Assembly (NCBI GenBank): GCA_003058525.1
Contig: QBVD01000020.1
Span: 1-48,087 of the forward strand
Reading direction: 5' to 3'
DNA length: 48,087 nt
Source of the DNA: a gamma proteobacterium symbiont of Ctena orbiculata
Lineage (GTDB): Bacteria > Pseudomonadota > Gammaproteobacteria > Chromatiales > Chromatiaceae
A program made the translations under genes and the position numbers. The notes below the pieces were generated by a model. It saw only the letters and a program-made list of their open reading frames with translations, searched no databases and was not told the origin of the DNA. Of this stretch, positions 17,323-28,292 are shown one piece after another. Every line of letters starts with the position of its first letter. Position 1 is the stretch's first letter.

Positions 17323-18045
17323 ATGGACGAACATGCAATGGTTAAAAATGTCACTTTCACGGATGCCAGGGATGGTGTGGCTGACTGTTTGAAGTGCTCC
17401 CTGCGCGAGTCTGTGCTGTTTGCCAATCTGGAAGAGAAGGATTTCGAGAAGTTACACGATCCTATCGATCAATATACCCTACCGGTTGGCTCAACACTCT
17501 ACCGCGCAGGTGATAAGGGCGAACGTATGTACACGGTACGTTCGGGGGTCCTGAAGCTTGTACAGTACCTGCCTGACGGCAGCCAGCGGATTGTCCGCCT
17601 GATCCGATCCACCGATATTACGGGATTGGAGTGCATCGTAGGCGAAACTTATCAGCATGACGCGGTTGTACTTCATGAGACCGAGGTCTGTGCCCTGCCG
17701 GTGCGTGTGGTGGAGAGCCTGAGCAAGGAGAATCCCGCCCTCCACCGGGAACTGCTCAATCGCTGGCAGCGCGCCCTGAAGGAGGCCGATGCCTGGTTGA
17801 CCGAACTCTCCACAGGGTCCGCTAAACAGCGGGTGGCCCGTCTGCTGTTGCGCCTCGTCAAGGATACGCAGATGAGCGAATGCAACCTGTTTGCCCGGGA
17901 AGACATGGGCGCCATGCTGGGTATCACCACCGAGACGGCCAGTCGTACGATCGCTGAATTCAAGCGCCAGAGTCTGCTGGTCGAAACCAACTCCAACCAT
18001 TTCCTCCTGGATATCCCGAATCTGCATAGAATCGCAGAAGATTGA
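17323..18045 (+). CDS. Crp/Fnr family transcriptional regulator
   Basis: 240 residues. The cyclic-nucleotide-binding-type beta barrel spans about 30-145 (RAGDKGERMYTVRSGVLKLV). A dimer helix and a C-terminal winged helix-turn-helix follow (LFAREDMGAMLGITTETASRTIAEFKRQSLL). Cys22 and Cys25 near the start (DCLKC) recall the first two iron-sulfur ligands of FNR, but the third ligand at the usual spacing is missing, so oxygen sensing through a cluster is uncertain. The barrel lacks an obvious cAMP-binding RxS motif. A conserved small protein gene follows after 72 bases and may be co-regulated. Confidence 0.88.
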   Translation: MDEHAMVKNVTFTDARDGVADCLKCSLRESVLFANLEEKDFEKLHDPIDQYTLPVGSTLYRAGDKGERMYTVRSGVLKLVQYLPDGSQRIVRLIRSTDITGLECIVGETYQHDAVVLHETEVCALPVRVVESLSKENPALHRELLNRWQRALKEADAWLTELSTGSAKQRVARLLLRLVKDTQMSECNLFAREDMGAMLGITTETASRTIAEFKRQSLLVETNSNHFLLDIPNLHRIAED

Positions 18046-18117
18046 CCTTTTTCAATGCCTGCAGCAATCCGCTATCTTATTCTGCTCTCCTGACTCATCA
18101 GGTAAGGGAGAGGTAAG

Positions 18118-18573
18118 TTGAAACAGGTCGTCAAGGAGATCGGGTTTCCGATCTTCAGCATTGAAATGGACTTTTCGGAATGCAGATTCGACACAACCGA
18201 AGAGATTGTCGCCTATCTTGTGGAACAGGTGAAGTCACATAAAGCTGCACGCTATATCACGACATTCGACCACCTGAAACACACCTCGGAACTAGCGGAA
18301 GGCATTGTCGCTGAGCATATCGTCGCCGCATATAATATTGTCTTCTGTTTCGGCTTCAGCCTGCAGGATGCCGAGCAGTTGGCCACACGGCCCCGCTCGC
18401 TCGGTGTCTGTGAAACGGACAACCGTGTCACACTTTCGTTTATGGAAGCCCCCATGCCGGTTGCAAATGCTCTCATGGAACAGTGGACGAGATCCCTGCT
18501 GAGCGATGAGCACCAGTCCTCTCAGCATGCCACATCACAAGGTCATCAGGAAGATGTGCAATTGCACTCTTAA
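18118..18573 (+). CDS. conserved hypothetical cytosolic protein
   Basis: 151 residues from a TTG start at 18118 preceded by AAGGGAGAGG. The sequence shows an N-terminal FPIFSIEMDFSE strand, a YITTFDHLKHT segment, VFCFGFSL, ATRPRSLGVCE and a VTLSFMEAPMP segment. I recall this pattern from an uncharacterised bacterial family often found in sulfur- and nitrogen-metabolising proteobacteria, but the function is unknown. A Ser/Gln/His-rich tail (about 130-151) is probably disordered. Its position after the Crp/Fnr gene suggests a link to the same response. Confidence 0.7.
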   Translation: MKQVVKEIGFPIFSIEMDFSECRFDTTEEIVAYLVEQVKSHKAARYITTFDHLKHTSELAEGIVAEHIVAAYNIVFCFGFSLQDAEQLATRPRSLGVCETDNRVTLSFMEAPMPVANALMEQWTRSLLSDEHQSSQHATSQGHQEDVQLHS

Positions 18574-18710
18574 CTATCGACGACCATAGCCCTGCACACC
18601 CGAGAAACAATCCCACAACCACAATAGGGCGCGGGGTCACACGCGTACTTGACAGGCGATCTTATCGTTACGACTTGCACACCCCGATGGTCATCCCGGG
18701 GAGGTGGCCG

Positions 18711-19202
18711 TTACATCTCCATCTCCAGATCGTCAATGATAGTATCGATACCGGCCTGCGCGCACTCCTCATCGGTTTCTCCAGACGGCGCGCCGCTCAC
18801 GCCCACGGCACCAAGCAGTTGACCTCCTGCCTGAACGGGTAATCCACCGGCAGACATGACCAGGCCATCGATTTGGCCGATGGGTGTGTTCGCACGACTC
18901 TTCAATGCTGAAGTCGCTGCGTTGAAGTTGGCAGCCGTAAAAGCCTTCATGCGGCTGATCGGCACCGTAATCTGGGCAGCGATTGTGTCACGCATAACTG
19001 CCTGTACCGTCCCGTCCCGGTCAACTACCGTGACGCCGATCTGGATACCCTGTTTACGGCATGCCTCAATCGCACCCAGGGCGATCCGGTTCGCCGACTC
19101 CAGTGCAAGGCGCTTGACACTGACACTCGGTGCGGCTTCATCCGCCACCACACCCATCGAGATACCGTAGCATAGGGATATGGCTATCATCACTCTCTTC
19201 AT
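18711..19202 (-). CDS. GlcG/HbpS family periplasmic protein
   Basis: 163 residues with a signal peptide (MKRVMIAISLCYGISMGVVADEA, cut near residue 20) and a single GlcG/HbpS domain: VTVVDRDGTVQAVMRD, ISRMKAFTAANF, then VMSAGGLPVQAGGQLLGAVGVSGA. Members of this family bind haem or small ligands outside the cytoplasm and often accompany redox or transport genes. An acidic C-terminus (IIDDLEMEM) ends the protein. It lies downstream of ispG on the same strand with 97 bases between, so it may have its own promoter. The ligand is not known. Confidence 0.85.
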   Translation of the reverse strand: MKRVMIAISLCYGISMGVVADEAAPSVSVKRLALESANRIALGAIEACRKQGIQIGVTVVDRDGTVQAVMRDTIAAQITVPISRMKAFTAANFNAATSALKSRANTPIGQIDGLVMSAGGLPVQAGGQLLGAVGVSGAPSGETDEECAQAGIDTIIDDLEMEM

Positions 19203-19299
19203 AGTTTCCTCCGGTATGTTTGTGTTGTTTGCGATCCCTTTCCATTGATTTCGATTTAGGGCCGGGATACGGTGATGAAATCAGAAGTTCATCATTTTT

Positions 19300-20514
19300 T
19301 CAGTAGTGTTCTCTGACATAGTCATCCACCAATGCCATGAATTGCCCTGAGATATCATCGCCTTTAAGCGTAGCCACCTTTTCGCCATCCACATACACCG
19401 GCGCCGATGGCGATTCGCCGGTTCCCGGCAGGCTGATACCGATATTAGCCTGTTTGCTTTCCCCAGGCCCGTTCACCACGCACCCCATCACTGCTACTGA
19501 CATTGTCTCGACCCCGGGATGCTCCTTGCGCCACTCCGGCATCATGTTGCGCAAGTTGTTTTGCACATCCTTGGCGAGCTGCTGGAAATAGGTGCTTGTG
19601 GTACGACCACATCCAGGGCAGGCAACCACCATTGGTGTGAATGCACGAATACCCATCGATTGCAGCAGTTGCTGGGCGACAATCACCTCCTCGGTTCTCG
19701 CCCCACCGGGTTCCGGGGTCAGTGAGATGCGTATGGTGTCACCAATACCCTCCTGCAGCAGCACCGCAAGGGCGGCACTGGAGGCGACGATACCCTTGGA
19801 GCCCATCCCCGCTTCGGTCAACCCCAGGTGGAGTGCATAGTCGCATTTAGCCGCCAACGTTCGATACACCGCAATCAAGTCCTGGACACCACTCATTTTA
19901 CAGGAGAGTACGATACGGTCAGCCGGGAGCCCCACTTCCTCGGCACGCTGAGCGCTCTCAAGGGCCGACACCACCATCACTTTATGCACCATCTCGACAC
20001 TGTCGAGAGGTTTTTCAGCCCGGGTATTCTCATCCATCAGGCGCGCTACCAGACCCTTGTCCAGACTCCCCCAGTTGACGCCGATACGCACCGGCTTATC
20101 ATAACGGCAGGCGGTTTCAATCATGCTGGCGAATTGACTGTCGCGCTTCTCGCCGCTGCCGACATTACCGGGGTTGATGCGGTATTTAGCCAGTGCCTCG
20201 GCACAAGCTGGATGGTCCCTGAGCAGACGATGGCCGTTGAAGTGAAAATCGCCGATCAGCGGTACCGCTATACTCTGGCGCACCAGACCATCGCGAATCT
20301 TCGGAATCGCCCCGGCCGCCGCCTCGTTGTTGACAGTCAGACGCACCAGTTCCGAACCGGCCTGGGCGAGTGCCTTGATCTGCTCCACACTGGCATTCAC
20401 ATCCGCCGTATCGGTGTTGGTCATCGACTGCACCACTACGGGATTACCGGCGCCGATCCGTACCCCACCGACCAGTACACCCTGGGTTATGCGTCTGTTG
20501 ATTTGCACAGTCAT
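19300..20514 (-). CDS. ispG: 4-hydroxy-3-methylbut-2-en-1-yl diphosphate synthase
   Basis: The 404-residue iron-sulfur enzyme of the non-mevalonate isoprenoid pathway converts methylerythritol cyclodiphosphate to HMBPP. The N-terminal TIM-barrel region starts with [14 protein letters not shown]. The cluster ligands are seen in ACPGCGRTT (two Cys) and [10 protein letters not shown] (one Cys), and the following Glu is the fourth ligand. The length exceeds the E. coli protein (372), mainly in the barrel-to-C-terminal connection. Unlike in many gammaproteobacteria, no rodZ or hisS lies next to it in this window. Confidence 0.96.
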   Translation of the reverse strand: MTVQINRRITQGVLVGGVRIGAGNPVVVQSMTNTDTADVNASVEQIKALAQAGSELVRLTVNNEAAAGAIPKIRDGLVRQSIAVPLIGDFHFNGHRLLRDHPACAEALAKYRINPGNVGSGEKRDSQFASMIETACRYDKPVRIGVNWGSLDKGLVARLMDENTRAEKPLDSVEMVHKVMVVSALESAQRAEEVGLPADRIVLSCKMSGVQDLIAVYRTLAAKCDYALHLGLTEAGMGSKGIVASSAALAVLLQEGIGDTIRISLTPEPGGARTEEVIVAQQLLQSMGIRAFTPMVVACPGCGRTTSTYFQQLAKDVQNNLRNMMPEWRKEHPGVETMSVAVMGCVVNGPGESKQANIGISLPGTGESPSAPVYVDGEKVATLKGDDISGQFMALVDDYVREHY

Positions 20515-21079
20515 TGCCTCACTTCCATCTGCCGAGTGCGCAGCATATCAAATCCAGTCAATGTATATTATTACTCAGACGCCCTATAAGGTAGCGGTCA
20601 GGGTCTCAAGAGTGCTTGAGACAGCCCCCTGCTTACCTAACTCTAGCTGATACCCACAATATTCAGCCACTGAATCGGTGACTTGGTGATAGTGAGATGT
20701 AAAAGCAATCCGCGAATAGTCGCGAATGATTTTTATGTCCGCAGATGACCGCGAAGATATTTAATTATCGTACAACAAAGTGTGGCACAGCCCCTAACAG
20801 ACCGCCTCCATACAGGACCGTCAAAAACGCTGGATTTGCCTTCATTTGCGCACTTATTAAGATTTGCGTCTATTTGCGGCTTGCTTTTAAACACCCACCG
20901 CGAAGGAGAGGCAGGTTGAGAACGGATAACTGAGAATGGTGGGCAACCAAACAACCCCAAGAAATCTACGGTTGGACCTGGGAACAAAATTATCGATATA
21001 GGACTTCAAAGATTGTTACCGACAAGGCAAAAAAAGCCCGGCTACAAACCGGGCCTCTCCTTTCCGCAATGGCAAGAAA
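20515..21079. other. 565-base intergenic stretch with degenerate repeats
   Basis: There is no gene here. It holds the ispG promoter side, a degenerate member of the GCGTCCATTTGCGG repeat family (words TTTGCGTCTATTTGCGGC at about 20861-20881 and CCGCGAATAGTCGCGAATG at about 20711-20729), and the SQR terminator at its right end. Confidence 0.55.
21029..21055 (-). terminator. rho-independent terminator of the SQR-like gene
   Basis: The stem GCCCGG (21036-21041) / CCGGGC (21049-21054) is followed on the minus strand by seven T. It lies 25 bases after the stop of the flavoprotein gene. Confidence 0.85.
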
Positions 21080-22375
<1,296 letters not shown>

Positions 22376-22505
22376 TTATGGGATTGCGGTAAAGCCGGGA
22401 GAGGAGGCAAAAACCGCTTTTGATAAAAAACGCTAAGATTATACCCAACCTACTGAAAATTAAAATTATTTAAGTATTTTGCGATGAGCTAATATTGACA
22501 GGATT

Positions 22506-23290
22506 TCAGACCTGCTGTGTGATCGGCAGTCGAAACCAATCTGTAATATCATGCTGGGATGCGATGCAAAACCGATCGCTCAGGTCGGGCAACTGCCGAA
22601 GTATCAGCTCAGTCACCAGTCCGGGGGAGTTGTTCTTCTCACTCAGATGGGATGCTACCACGTGTTGTAGTCGGGACGTTTGTAAACGCTTCAGCAGTCC
22701 AACTGCCTGGTGATTGTTCAAATGGCCATGGGATCCCCCGACCCTTGCCTGCAGACTGGGGGGATAGGGCCCATTCGCCAACATCTGCGAATCATGATTG
22801 AATTCAAGCACCAGACTGTCGCATGCCTGCAGAATACCTGCGATATGCGGCGTGATATAACCTGTATCCGTAAGTAGTCCCAGCGTGCCCCCCCGGCACG
22901 AAAAAGAAATTGGCAGGGCTCTCTGGAGTCATGAGGGACCGGATAGGGTGCCACAGCCAGGTCGCCAATGGACCACCACCCGGTATGGCTGTCAATCTGG
23001 TGCAGAGTGGGCAACTTACCGTAATTGGCACCATGGAATGTCCCCGCAGTCATCCATACCGGAATACCATAACGCCTGGCCAGGGGACCCAGGCCCCGGA
23101 CATGGTCCGTATGCTCATGGGTGACAAGAATAGCGGTCAGAGAATCCGCCTCAATGCCCAGTCCGCTCAGGCGACGCTCGATTTCGCGGGCTGGAAACCC
23201 GCAATCCACCAGAATTCTGACTGACGCGGTCTCGATAACCAGGGCATTTCCCTGACTGCCGCTACCCAGTAAGGCGAATCGTAACGACAC
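22506..23290 (-). pseudogene. WalJ/YycJ-like MBL-fold hydrolase, frameshifted
   Basis: From ATG at 23290 the frame reads a metallo-beta-lactamase start (LLGSGSQGNALVIET, LVDCGFPAREIERRL) with the metal motif THEHTDH, as far as QFLFRAGG. There the reading frame is lost at a run of seven C (22888-22894, G on the coding strand). The rest continues in another frame: LGLLTDTGYITPHIAG, LEFNHDSQML, SHGHLNNHQAV, to a TGA at 22506. One extra G would restore a protein of about 262 residues, the normal family length. It may be a true mutation or a homopolymer sequencing error. It precedes nothing on this strand and follows bamC by three bases. Confidence 0.8.
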
Positions 23291-23293
23291 GCC

Positions 23294-24436
23294 TCAGCGA
23301 ATCTGCTCGTGTATCATAGTGAGAATTCTTGCGGCCGCCTTGATGTCGGCTTCAGCACCGTCCTGGTCTCTGATCTGCACCCGTGTTCTTTCATCGAGTT
23401 CGGAGAGTTTGACCTGGTATTGCGTCTCTTTATCGATTCTGTCTTCATCATTCCGCCAAAAAGCCAGCTTGGAAAAGAACCCCTTGTCTTCCTGGCCCGC
23501 TCCCGATAACTCGCTGTAACGAACGAAATAGATGCCGGATGAGCGATCCCGATCCTCCACCGCAAAGCCGACACGATCGAGCGCAACGCCGGTCAGTCGC
23601 CATGCGCGGGCAAAGCCCTCATTGATCCACAGCTCGGAGCGTTCCCCGGTTTTAATCAATTTGGAACGCTGTTCCCTCTCATCTCCCCGAGCCAGGGCCT
23701 GTTCCGCATTCTCATTCGCCATCCCGAGATAGACCATGATACTGCGTAGCATCGCAGCCTCGATACCCGGATCATTGGGCCGGGGGGTCCAGTAGGTTGT
23801 GTCGGCATTACCACTGAAATCCTCTTTCAGCTTCTCCTCCATGCCTCGATGAGTCAGATAGAGTTCGGTGGTTCCGCGCGCAAACCCTTTCTCCAGGCGT
23901 ACACGAAACTGGTCGCGCGTGGCCGATGAATAGATACTGCCCAGGGTCTTGCGAAAAAACTCGGTAATCGGACCTTGCTTAATATCTGCACGACTCTCGA
24001 GCCAGTCGGTTTTCATGACACCGATGGTCGGGTCCTGCTCCACCAACAGGAGCCCGTGACCACGCCAAAACTCGACGACTTTTGACCACACGTCTTGCGC
24101 TTCCGCATTGATAACAAGCCACCGCTGATCGCCGTCGCGCTCAACCCTTATATCGTTAAATTCCGGCAAAACCTCATCTTTTGCAGATATGGCCGTACCC
24201 CCGCCACCACCGCGTTTATTGGCATACTCTTCATACGATGCCCCGGCACCGGGTATCGCCATGGCATCCTGTATTGACGAACGACTGAGGTCCGGTGGCA
24301 CCTCAAGATCATCAACCGTCTCCTTCTGAGAACGGTAGACTCGTTCAGAGTCGGAAAAATAGCCACCACCGGAGCTGCATCCGGTCAGCGTGAAGGCCAG
24401 AGAAATGATTATCAGAAAAGCGAAAGCTGATTGCAT
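23294..24436 (-). CDS. bamC: outer membrane protein assembly factor BamC
   Basis: 380-residue lipoprotein of the BAM complex, which inserts beta-barrel proteins into the outer membrane. The lipobox is LTGC at residues 17-20 after a hydrophobic signal. The unstructured N-terminal lasso with DLEVPPDLS, which contacts BamD, and two helix-grip domains follow (for example LVINAEAQDVWSKVVEFWRGHG and LWINEGFARAWRLTGVALDRVGF). It lies downstream of dapA, the arrangement seen in E. coli. A Gly-rich stretch (NKRGGGGGT) near residue 75 is unremarkable. Only three bases separate it from the WalJ-like gene. Confidence 0.92.
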   Translation of the reverse strand: MQSAFAFLIIISLAFTLTGCSSGGGYFSDSERVYRSQKETVDDLEVPPDLSRSSIQDAMAIPGAGASYEEYANKRGGGGGTAISAKDEVLPEFNDIRVERDGDQRWLVINAEAQDVWSKVVEFWRGHGLLLVEQDPTIGVMKTDWLESRADIKQGPITEFFRKTLGSIYSSATRDQFRVRLEKGFARGTTELYLTHRGMEEKLKEDFSGNADTTYWTPRPNDPGIEAAMLRSIMVYLGMANENAEQALARGDEREQRSKLIKTGERSELWINEGFARAWRLTGVALDRVGFAVEDRDRSSGIYFVRYSELSGAGQEDKGFFSKLAFWRNDEDRIDKETQYQVKLSELDERTRVQIRDQDGAEADIKAAARILTMIHEQIR

Positions 24437-24584
24437 GTCTAAGAATATCGTCTGGTAATTATGTGTTGCCTATGACAATGGAAACGAGCGATAAGTTTGA
24501 AACAGAATCACTACACATTGACGAAGACACAATGAAGCCATTCAAGTACGCACGGCCCGTACTGAATACTCATCTGGTGAATGG

Positions 24585-25460
24585 TCATAGAATTTCAGCC
24601 TGATGCATTGCTTGTAAAACCTCATCTTCCGCCGACGGGCTCAGCCACGTCAGCGGCAACCGGATCCCACGATTCGCCAACCCCAGTTTCATCATTGCCC
24701 ACTTCACAGGAATGGGATTGGATTCCACGAACAGCGCACTATGCAATCCAGCCAGCTTCGCATCGATCGCACGCGCCTCTTCATCCCTGCCGGCCAGAGC
24801 GGCAATACTCATTTCGTGCATCAGGCGCGGAGCCGCATTCGCAGTCACCGAGATGACGCCGTGTCCGCCCTGTAACAGGAACTCGCAGCCAGTGGCATCA
24901 TCGCCGCTGTAAAACTCAAATGAGTCATCACAAAGCTCACGCAGCCGATGTAATCGCGACAGATCACCGGTTGCCTCCTTGACTCCGATGATGTTCGGCA
25001 CCTGCGCCAACCTGGCGATTGTCTCAGGCAGCATATCGCAGGCAGTACGTCCCGGCACATTGTAGAGAATCTGGGGAATATCAACCGCCTCGGCAACCGC
25101 CGTATGGTGTTGATAGAGCCCTTCCTGAGTGGGTTTGTTGTAGTAGGGGGTCACCAGAAGACAGGCATCCGCACCCGCCTCCTTGGCGCATTGAGTCAGA
25201 GTGACGGCTTCCCGGGTCGAGTTGGCACCGGTACCCGCAATCACAGACACCCTGCCGTCGACATAGTCGACCACCCGCCGGATCACATCGCAATGCTCCT
25301 CTTCGTCCAGGGTGGCGGACTCGCCGGTGGTGCCGACAGCGACGATCGCGTCAGTGCCTTGCCGGATATGAAACTCCACAAGCGCACGCAAAGCGGCATC
25401 ATCCAGGCTGCCGTCCTCCACCATGGGAGTGATCATTGCTACCATACTGCCGTGAAACAT
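24585..25460 (-). CDS. dapA: 4-hydroxy-tetrahydrodipicolinate synthase
   Basis: 291-residue aldolase-type enzyme that condenses pyruvate with aspartate semialdehyde in lysine and diaminopimelate synthesis. The family start [13 protein letters not shown], the GTTGESATL substrate loop, YYNKPTQEG with the catalytic Tyr, and the Schiff-base lysine in GVKEATGD are all present. The start at 25460 was chosen because it matches the family N-terminus and has GGGGTGCGGGG upstream; a longer frame to 25523 adds 21 unrelated residues. It is divergent from gcvR and followed by bamC after 148 bases. Confidence 0.95.
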   Translation of the reverse strand: MFHGSMVAMITPMVEDGSLDDAALRALVEFHIRQGTDAIVAVGTTGESATLDEEEHCDVIRRVVDYVDGRVSVIAGTGANSTREAVTLTQCAKEAGADACLLVTPYYNKPTQEGLYQHHTAVAEAVDIPQILYNVPGRTACDMLPETIARLAQVPNIIGVKEATGDLSRLHRLRELCDDSFEFYSGDDATGCEFLLQGGHGVISVTANAAPRLMHEMSIAALAGRDEEARAIDAKLAGLHSALFVESNPIPVKWAMMKLGLANRGIRLPLTWLSPSAEDEVLQAMHQAEIL

Positions 25461-25635
25461 CGCCCCGCACCCCGATTCATTGAATAATCGGCAATGGTAT
25501 CCTGTGGCTTGTGATGATGACAAGTAGCATGGGAAAACCGCCCCCGGATAGTTGTAAAAATATCGCTAGACGCAGATAACAGGTGTTACACTCTATGCTT
25601 AATTCCCAATAACCATACGACACTAAGCAATTTTT

Positions 25636-26175
25636 ATGTCTACGCCAAAGAATTATCTTGTCATCTCAGCGCTTGGAAAAGATCAGCCTGGGATCGTCAA
25701 AGCCCTTTCGAAAAAGATACTTGATGAAGGTTGCAATATTACCGACAGCAGAATGACGGTCTTGGGGGGGGAATTCGCCATCCTGCTGCTGATCGAGGGT
25801 CCCTGGAACACCCTGGCGAAACTTGAATCTGCCGTACCCGAACTACAGGAGGACCTGGGACTCACCATCATCTGCAAACGTACGGAAGGTAAGGTGCGCA
25901 GCAGCAACCTCCTGCCTTACATGGTCGAAGTGGTCTCCATGGACCATCCCGGTATTGTCAATCAGTTGGCTGAATTCTTCTCTGAACGTGATATCAATAT
26001 AGAGGATATGGTAACCAACAGCTATTCGGCGGCCCACACAGGCACCCCCATGTTTTCGGTACACATGAGTGTCGGCATACCCTCCGAAATCCACATTGCC
26101 GCCCTGCGGGAAGAGTTCATGGATTACTGCGATGCCTTGAATCTGGATGCCGTCATAGAACCCATCAAGGGCTAA
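25636..26175 (+). CDS. gcvR: GcvR-type double-ACT regulatory protein
   Basis: 179 residues made of two ACT domains. The first starts YLVISALGKDQPGIVKALSKKI and the second MVEVVSMDHPGIVNQLAEFF, each with the ligand-binding DxPGIV turn. In E. coli GcvR blocks the activator GcvA when glycine is scarce. There is no DNA-binding domain. Its place between dapA (divergent) and bcp is the usual gammaproteobacterial order. bcp begins 17 bases after its stop, so the two share a transcript. Confidence 0.9.
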   Translation: MSTPKNYLVISALGKDQPGIVKALSKKILDEGCNITDSRMTVLGGEFAILLLIEGPWNTLAKLESAVPELQEDLGLTIICKRTEGKVRSSNLLPYMVEVVSMDHPGIVNQLAEFFSERDINIEDMVTNSYSAAHTGTPMFSVHMSVGIPSEIHIAALREEFMDYCDALNLDAVIEPIKG

Positions 26176-26192
26176 AGAGGAAGCTGCGTATT

Positions 26193-26678
26193 ATGCCTGC
26201 CATCACCATCGGAAACCCCGTGCCCGATATAGAGCTGCCCGTTACCGGTGACAAGTACATCAAACTCACCGACTTTCATGGAAAACCCATCGTTCTCTAT
26301 TTCTACCCTAAAGCCAGTACCCCTGGCTGTACCCAGGAGGGGCTGGATTTCAGCGCCTTGATTGCTAAGTTCAGACGTCAATCCGCCATTATCCTCGGAG
26401 CCTCCAGGGACAGCCTGAAGGCCCAGGAAAATTTCAAGCAAAAACAAGGATTTCCATTCGATCTCATAGCCGACAAAGAGGAGAAGCTTTGTCACGCATT
26501 CGATGTAATAAAAATGAAATCGATGTATGGCAGGCAGGTACGCGGCATAGAACGCAGCACCTTTCTGATCGACGAAAGTGGATATCTGCGCTGGGAGTGG
26601 CGTAAGGTTAAAGTCAAGGGGCACGCAGAGGAAGTCCTGGACACCTTGAAGGCGATGCGAGCCGGAAAACTTGCCTGA
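26193..26678 (+). CDS. bcp: peroxiredoxin, Bcp/PrxQ type
   Basis: 161-residue thioredoxin-fold peroxidase that reduces hydrogen and organic peroxides. The active-site motif is YFYPKASTPGCTQEGLDF with the peroxidatic Cys. The usual resolving Cys five residues later is absent (Leu/Asp here), so this protein would work as a 1-Cys type or use another resolving residue; a later Cys occurs in KLCHAFDV. The C-terminal strand STFLIDESG is typical. It follows gcvR closely. Confidence 0.92.
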   Translation: MPAITIGNPVPDIELPVTGDKYIKLTDFHGKPIVLYFYPKASTPGCTQEGLDFSALIAKFRRQSAIILGASRDSLKAQENFKQKQGFPFDLIADKEEKLCHAFDVIKMKSMYGRQVRGIERSTFLIDESGYLRWEWRKVKVKGHAEEVLDTLKAMRAGKLA

Positions 26679-26748
26679 GCATTATCGTTCCTATTCTCAA
26701 TCAGCGAAAACACCCATGTCTGCGGTGGTGGGTAGTCTGTTCACCACT

Positions 26749-26763
26749 GTTAACAGGCCCTAA
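26749..26763 (+). repeat. solo right end of the MITE-like element (copy B)
   Basis: GTTAACAGGCCCTAA here matches the outer 15 bases of the right terminal repeat of the element at 33990-34286. No internal part is present. It stands 18 bases before the PIN-PhoH gene. Confidence 0.5.
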
Positions 26764-26780
26764 GATAAACCGATACACAG

Positions 26781-28190
26781 ATGTCAGAAAAACGATCCAA
26801 CAATACCCGTCTTTTCGTCCTCGATACCAATGTACTGATGCATGACCCATCCGCCCTGTTCCGCTTCAAGGAGCACGATATCTACCTGCCGATGGTGGTG
26901 TTGGAAGAGCTGGATAAGGGAAAAAAGGGTATGTCTGAGGTTGCAAGGAATGTCCGCCAAACCAGCCGTTTCCTCGATGAGTTGATGGGCAATGTACCTC
27001 AATCCGCCATTTGTGACGGCATTCCTCTAAACACCCTGCAGCTGAATGGCGGTATCGAGTCCCTGAGCGGCCATCTTTTTTTCCAGACCAAGCCAATCAG
27101 CGGTGACCTGCCCTCGACACTGCCGGGCAATACGCCCGACAACACAATACTCGCGACAGCCCTCAGCCTGCAGTCGGAATACCCCGAAAGAAAAATCATA
27201 CTGGTATCGAAGGATATCAACCTGCGCATCAAGGCGGCCGTGGTCGGCATTCATGCTGAGGATTATTCCAATGACAAGGTCCTGGAGGATGTCAATCTCC
27301 TCTACAGCGGCATGGAGAGTCTGCCGGGGGGGTTCTGGGAGCAGCACACCAAAGAGCTCGAGTCATGGCAGGAGGAGGGACGGACCTTCTATCGGATCGT
27401 TGGACCCGATACTGAAGCCTGGTATCCCAGCCAATGCCTGCACCTGCCGGGAGATGAGGGCTTTCAAGCCATCGTCAGAAAGAAAGAGGAGAACAATGCA
27501 ACCATTGAACTGATGGAGGATTTCACCAATCCCAAGCACGCGGTGTGGGGCATCACGGCACGCAATCAGGAGCAGAATTTCGCCTTGAATCTGCTGCTCG
27601 ACCCGGAGCTTGATTTCGTCTCACTGCTGGGCACGGCCGGCACCGGTAAAACCCTGCTCACCCTGGCTGCCGGCTTGGTGCAGACACTTGACCTCAATCT
27701 CTACCGCGAAATCATCATGACCCGGGTTACGGTACCGGTAGGCGAGGATATCGGCTTTCTACCCGGTACTGAAGAAGAGAAGATGACACCCTGGATGGGC
27801 GCGCTGATGGATAATCTGGAGGTTCTGACCCAGACAGAAGGGGGTGAGTGGGGACGCGCCGCCACTGAAGATCTGCTGCGCAGCCGGATCCGTATCCATT
27901 CCCTCAATTTCATGCGGGGCCGTACCTTCTTAAACAAATACATCATTCTCGATGAAGCCCAGAATCTGACCCCGAAACAGATGAAGACACTGGTCACCCG
28001 TGCCGGACCCGGCACCAAGATCGTCTGCCTCGGCAATGTGGCCCAGATCGATACACCCTACCTGACAGAAACGACATCTGGCCTGACCTATGCCGTCGAC
28101 CGGTTCAAGAACTGGCCCCACAGCGGGCATATAACCCTGCAGAGGGGGGAGAGATCGCGGCTTGCGGATTATGCATCTGAAAATCTATAA
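26781..28190 (+). CDS. PIN domain - PhoH family ATPase
   Basis: 469 residues with two parts. The N-terminal PIN nuclease (about 10-150) has the acidic motifs LFVLDTNVLMHD and ILATAL, with VVLEELDKGK between. The C-terminal PhoH-type ATPase (about 240-469) has Walker A LGTAGTGKTLL near residue 284 and Walker B IILDEAQNLTP. Such PhoH2/YlaK proteins are described as ATP-dependent RNA unwinding nucleases, with the PIN part cutting RNA. No antitoxin gene lies directly upstream. The gene stands alone and converges with the hybrid sensor kinase. Confidence 0.9.
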   Translation: MSEKRSNNTRLFVLDTNVLMHDPSALFRFKEHDIYLPMVVLEELDKGKKGMSEVARNVRQTSRFLDELMGNVPQSAICDGIPLNTLQLNGGIESLSGHLFFQTKPISGDLPSTLPGNTPDNTILATALSLQSEYPERKIILVSKDINLRIKAAVVGIHAEDYSNDKVLEDVNLLYSGMESLPGGFWEQHTKELESWQEEGRTFYRIVGPDTEAWYPSQCLHLPGDEGFQAIVRKKEENNATIELMEDFTNPKHAVWGITARNQEQNFALNLLLDPELDFVSLLGTAGTGKTLLTLAAGLVQTLDLNLYREIIMTRVTVPVGEDIGFLPGTEEEKMTPWMGALMDNLEVLTQTEGGEWGRAATEDLLRSRIRIHSLNFMRGRTFLNKYIILDEAQNLTPKQMKTLVTRAGPGTKIVCLGNVAQIDTPYLTETTSGLTYAVDRFKNWPHSGHITLQRGERSRLADYASENL

Positions 28191-28270
28191 GCCTTAGGTG
28201 AATAGAGGTACTCACCCAAACCAGCTGCAAAGGGTATAGGGTGGGACCCTGCCCCATCAATAAGGATTGG

Positions 28271-28292
28271 CTAGGGCATTAACAGTCCCTAA
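28271..28292. repeat. mini-palindrome related to the MITE ends (copy C)
   Basis: CTAGGGCATTAACAGTCCCT followed by AA combines the left tip and the right tip of the CTAG-ended element. On the minus strand it provides the TAG stop (28289-28291) of the hybrid kinase. Confidence 0.5.

Noticed and set aside
17323-18045. Calling this regulator a true FNR oxygen sensor
   Set aside because: Only two of the N-terminal cluster cysteines (22 and 25) are at the expected spacing; the third is missing.
26781-28190. PIN-PhoH gene as the toxin of a toxin-antitoxin pair
   Set aside because: No small antitoxin gene with a suitable frame precedes it; only a repeat tip and bcp lie upstream.
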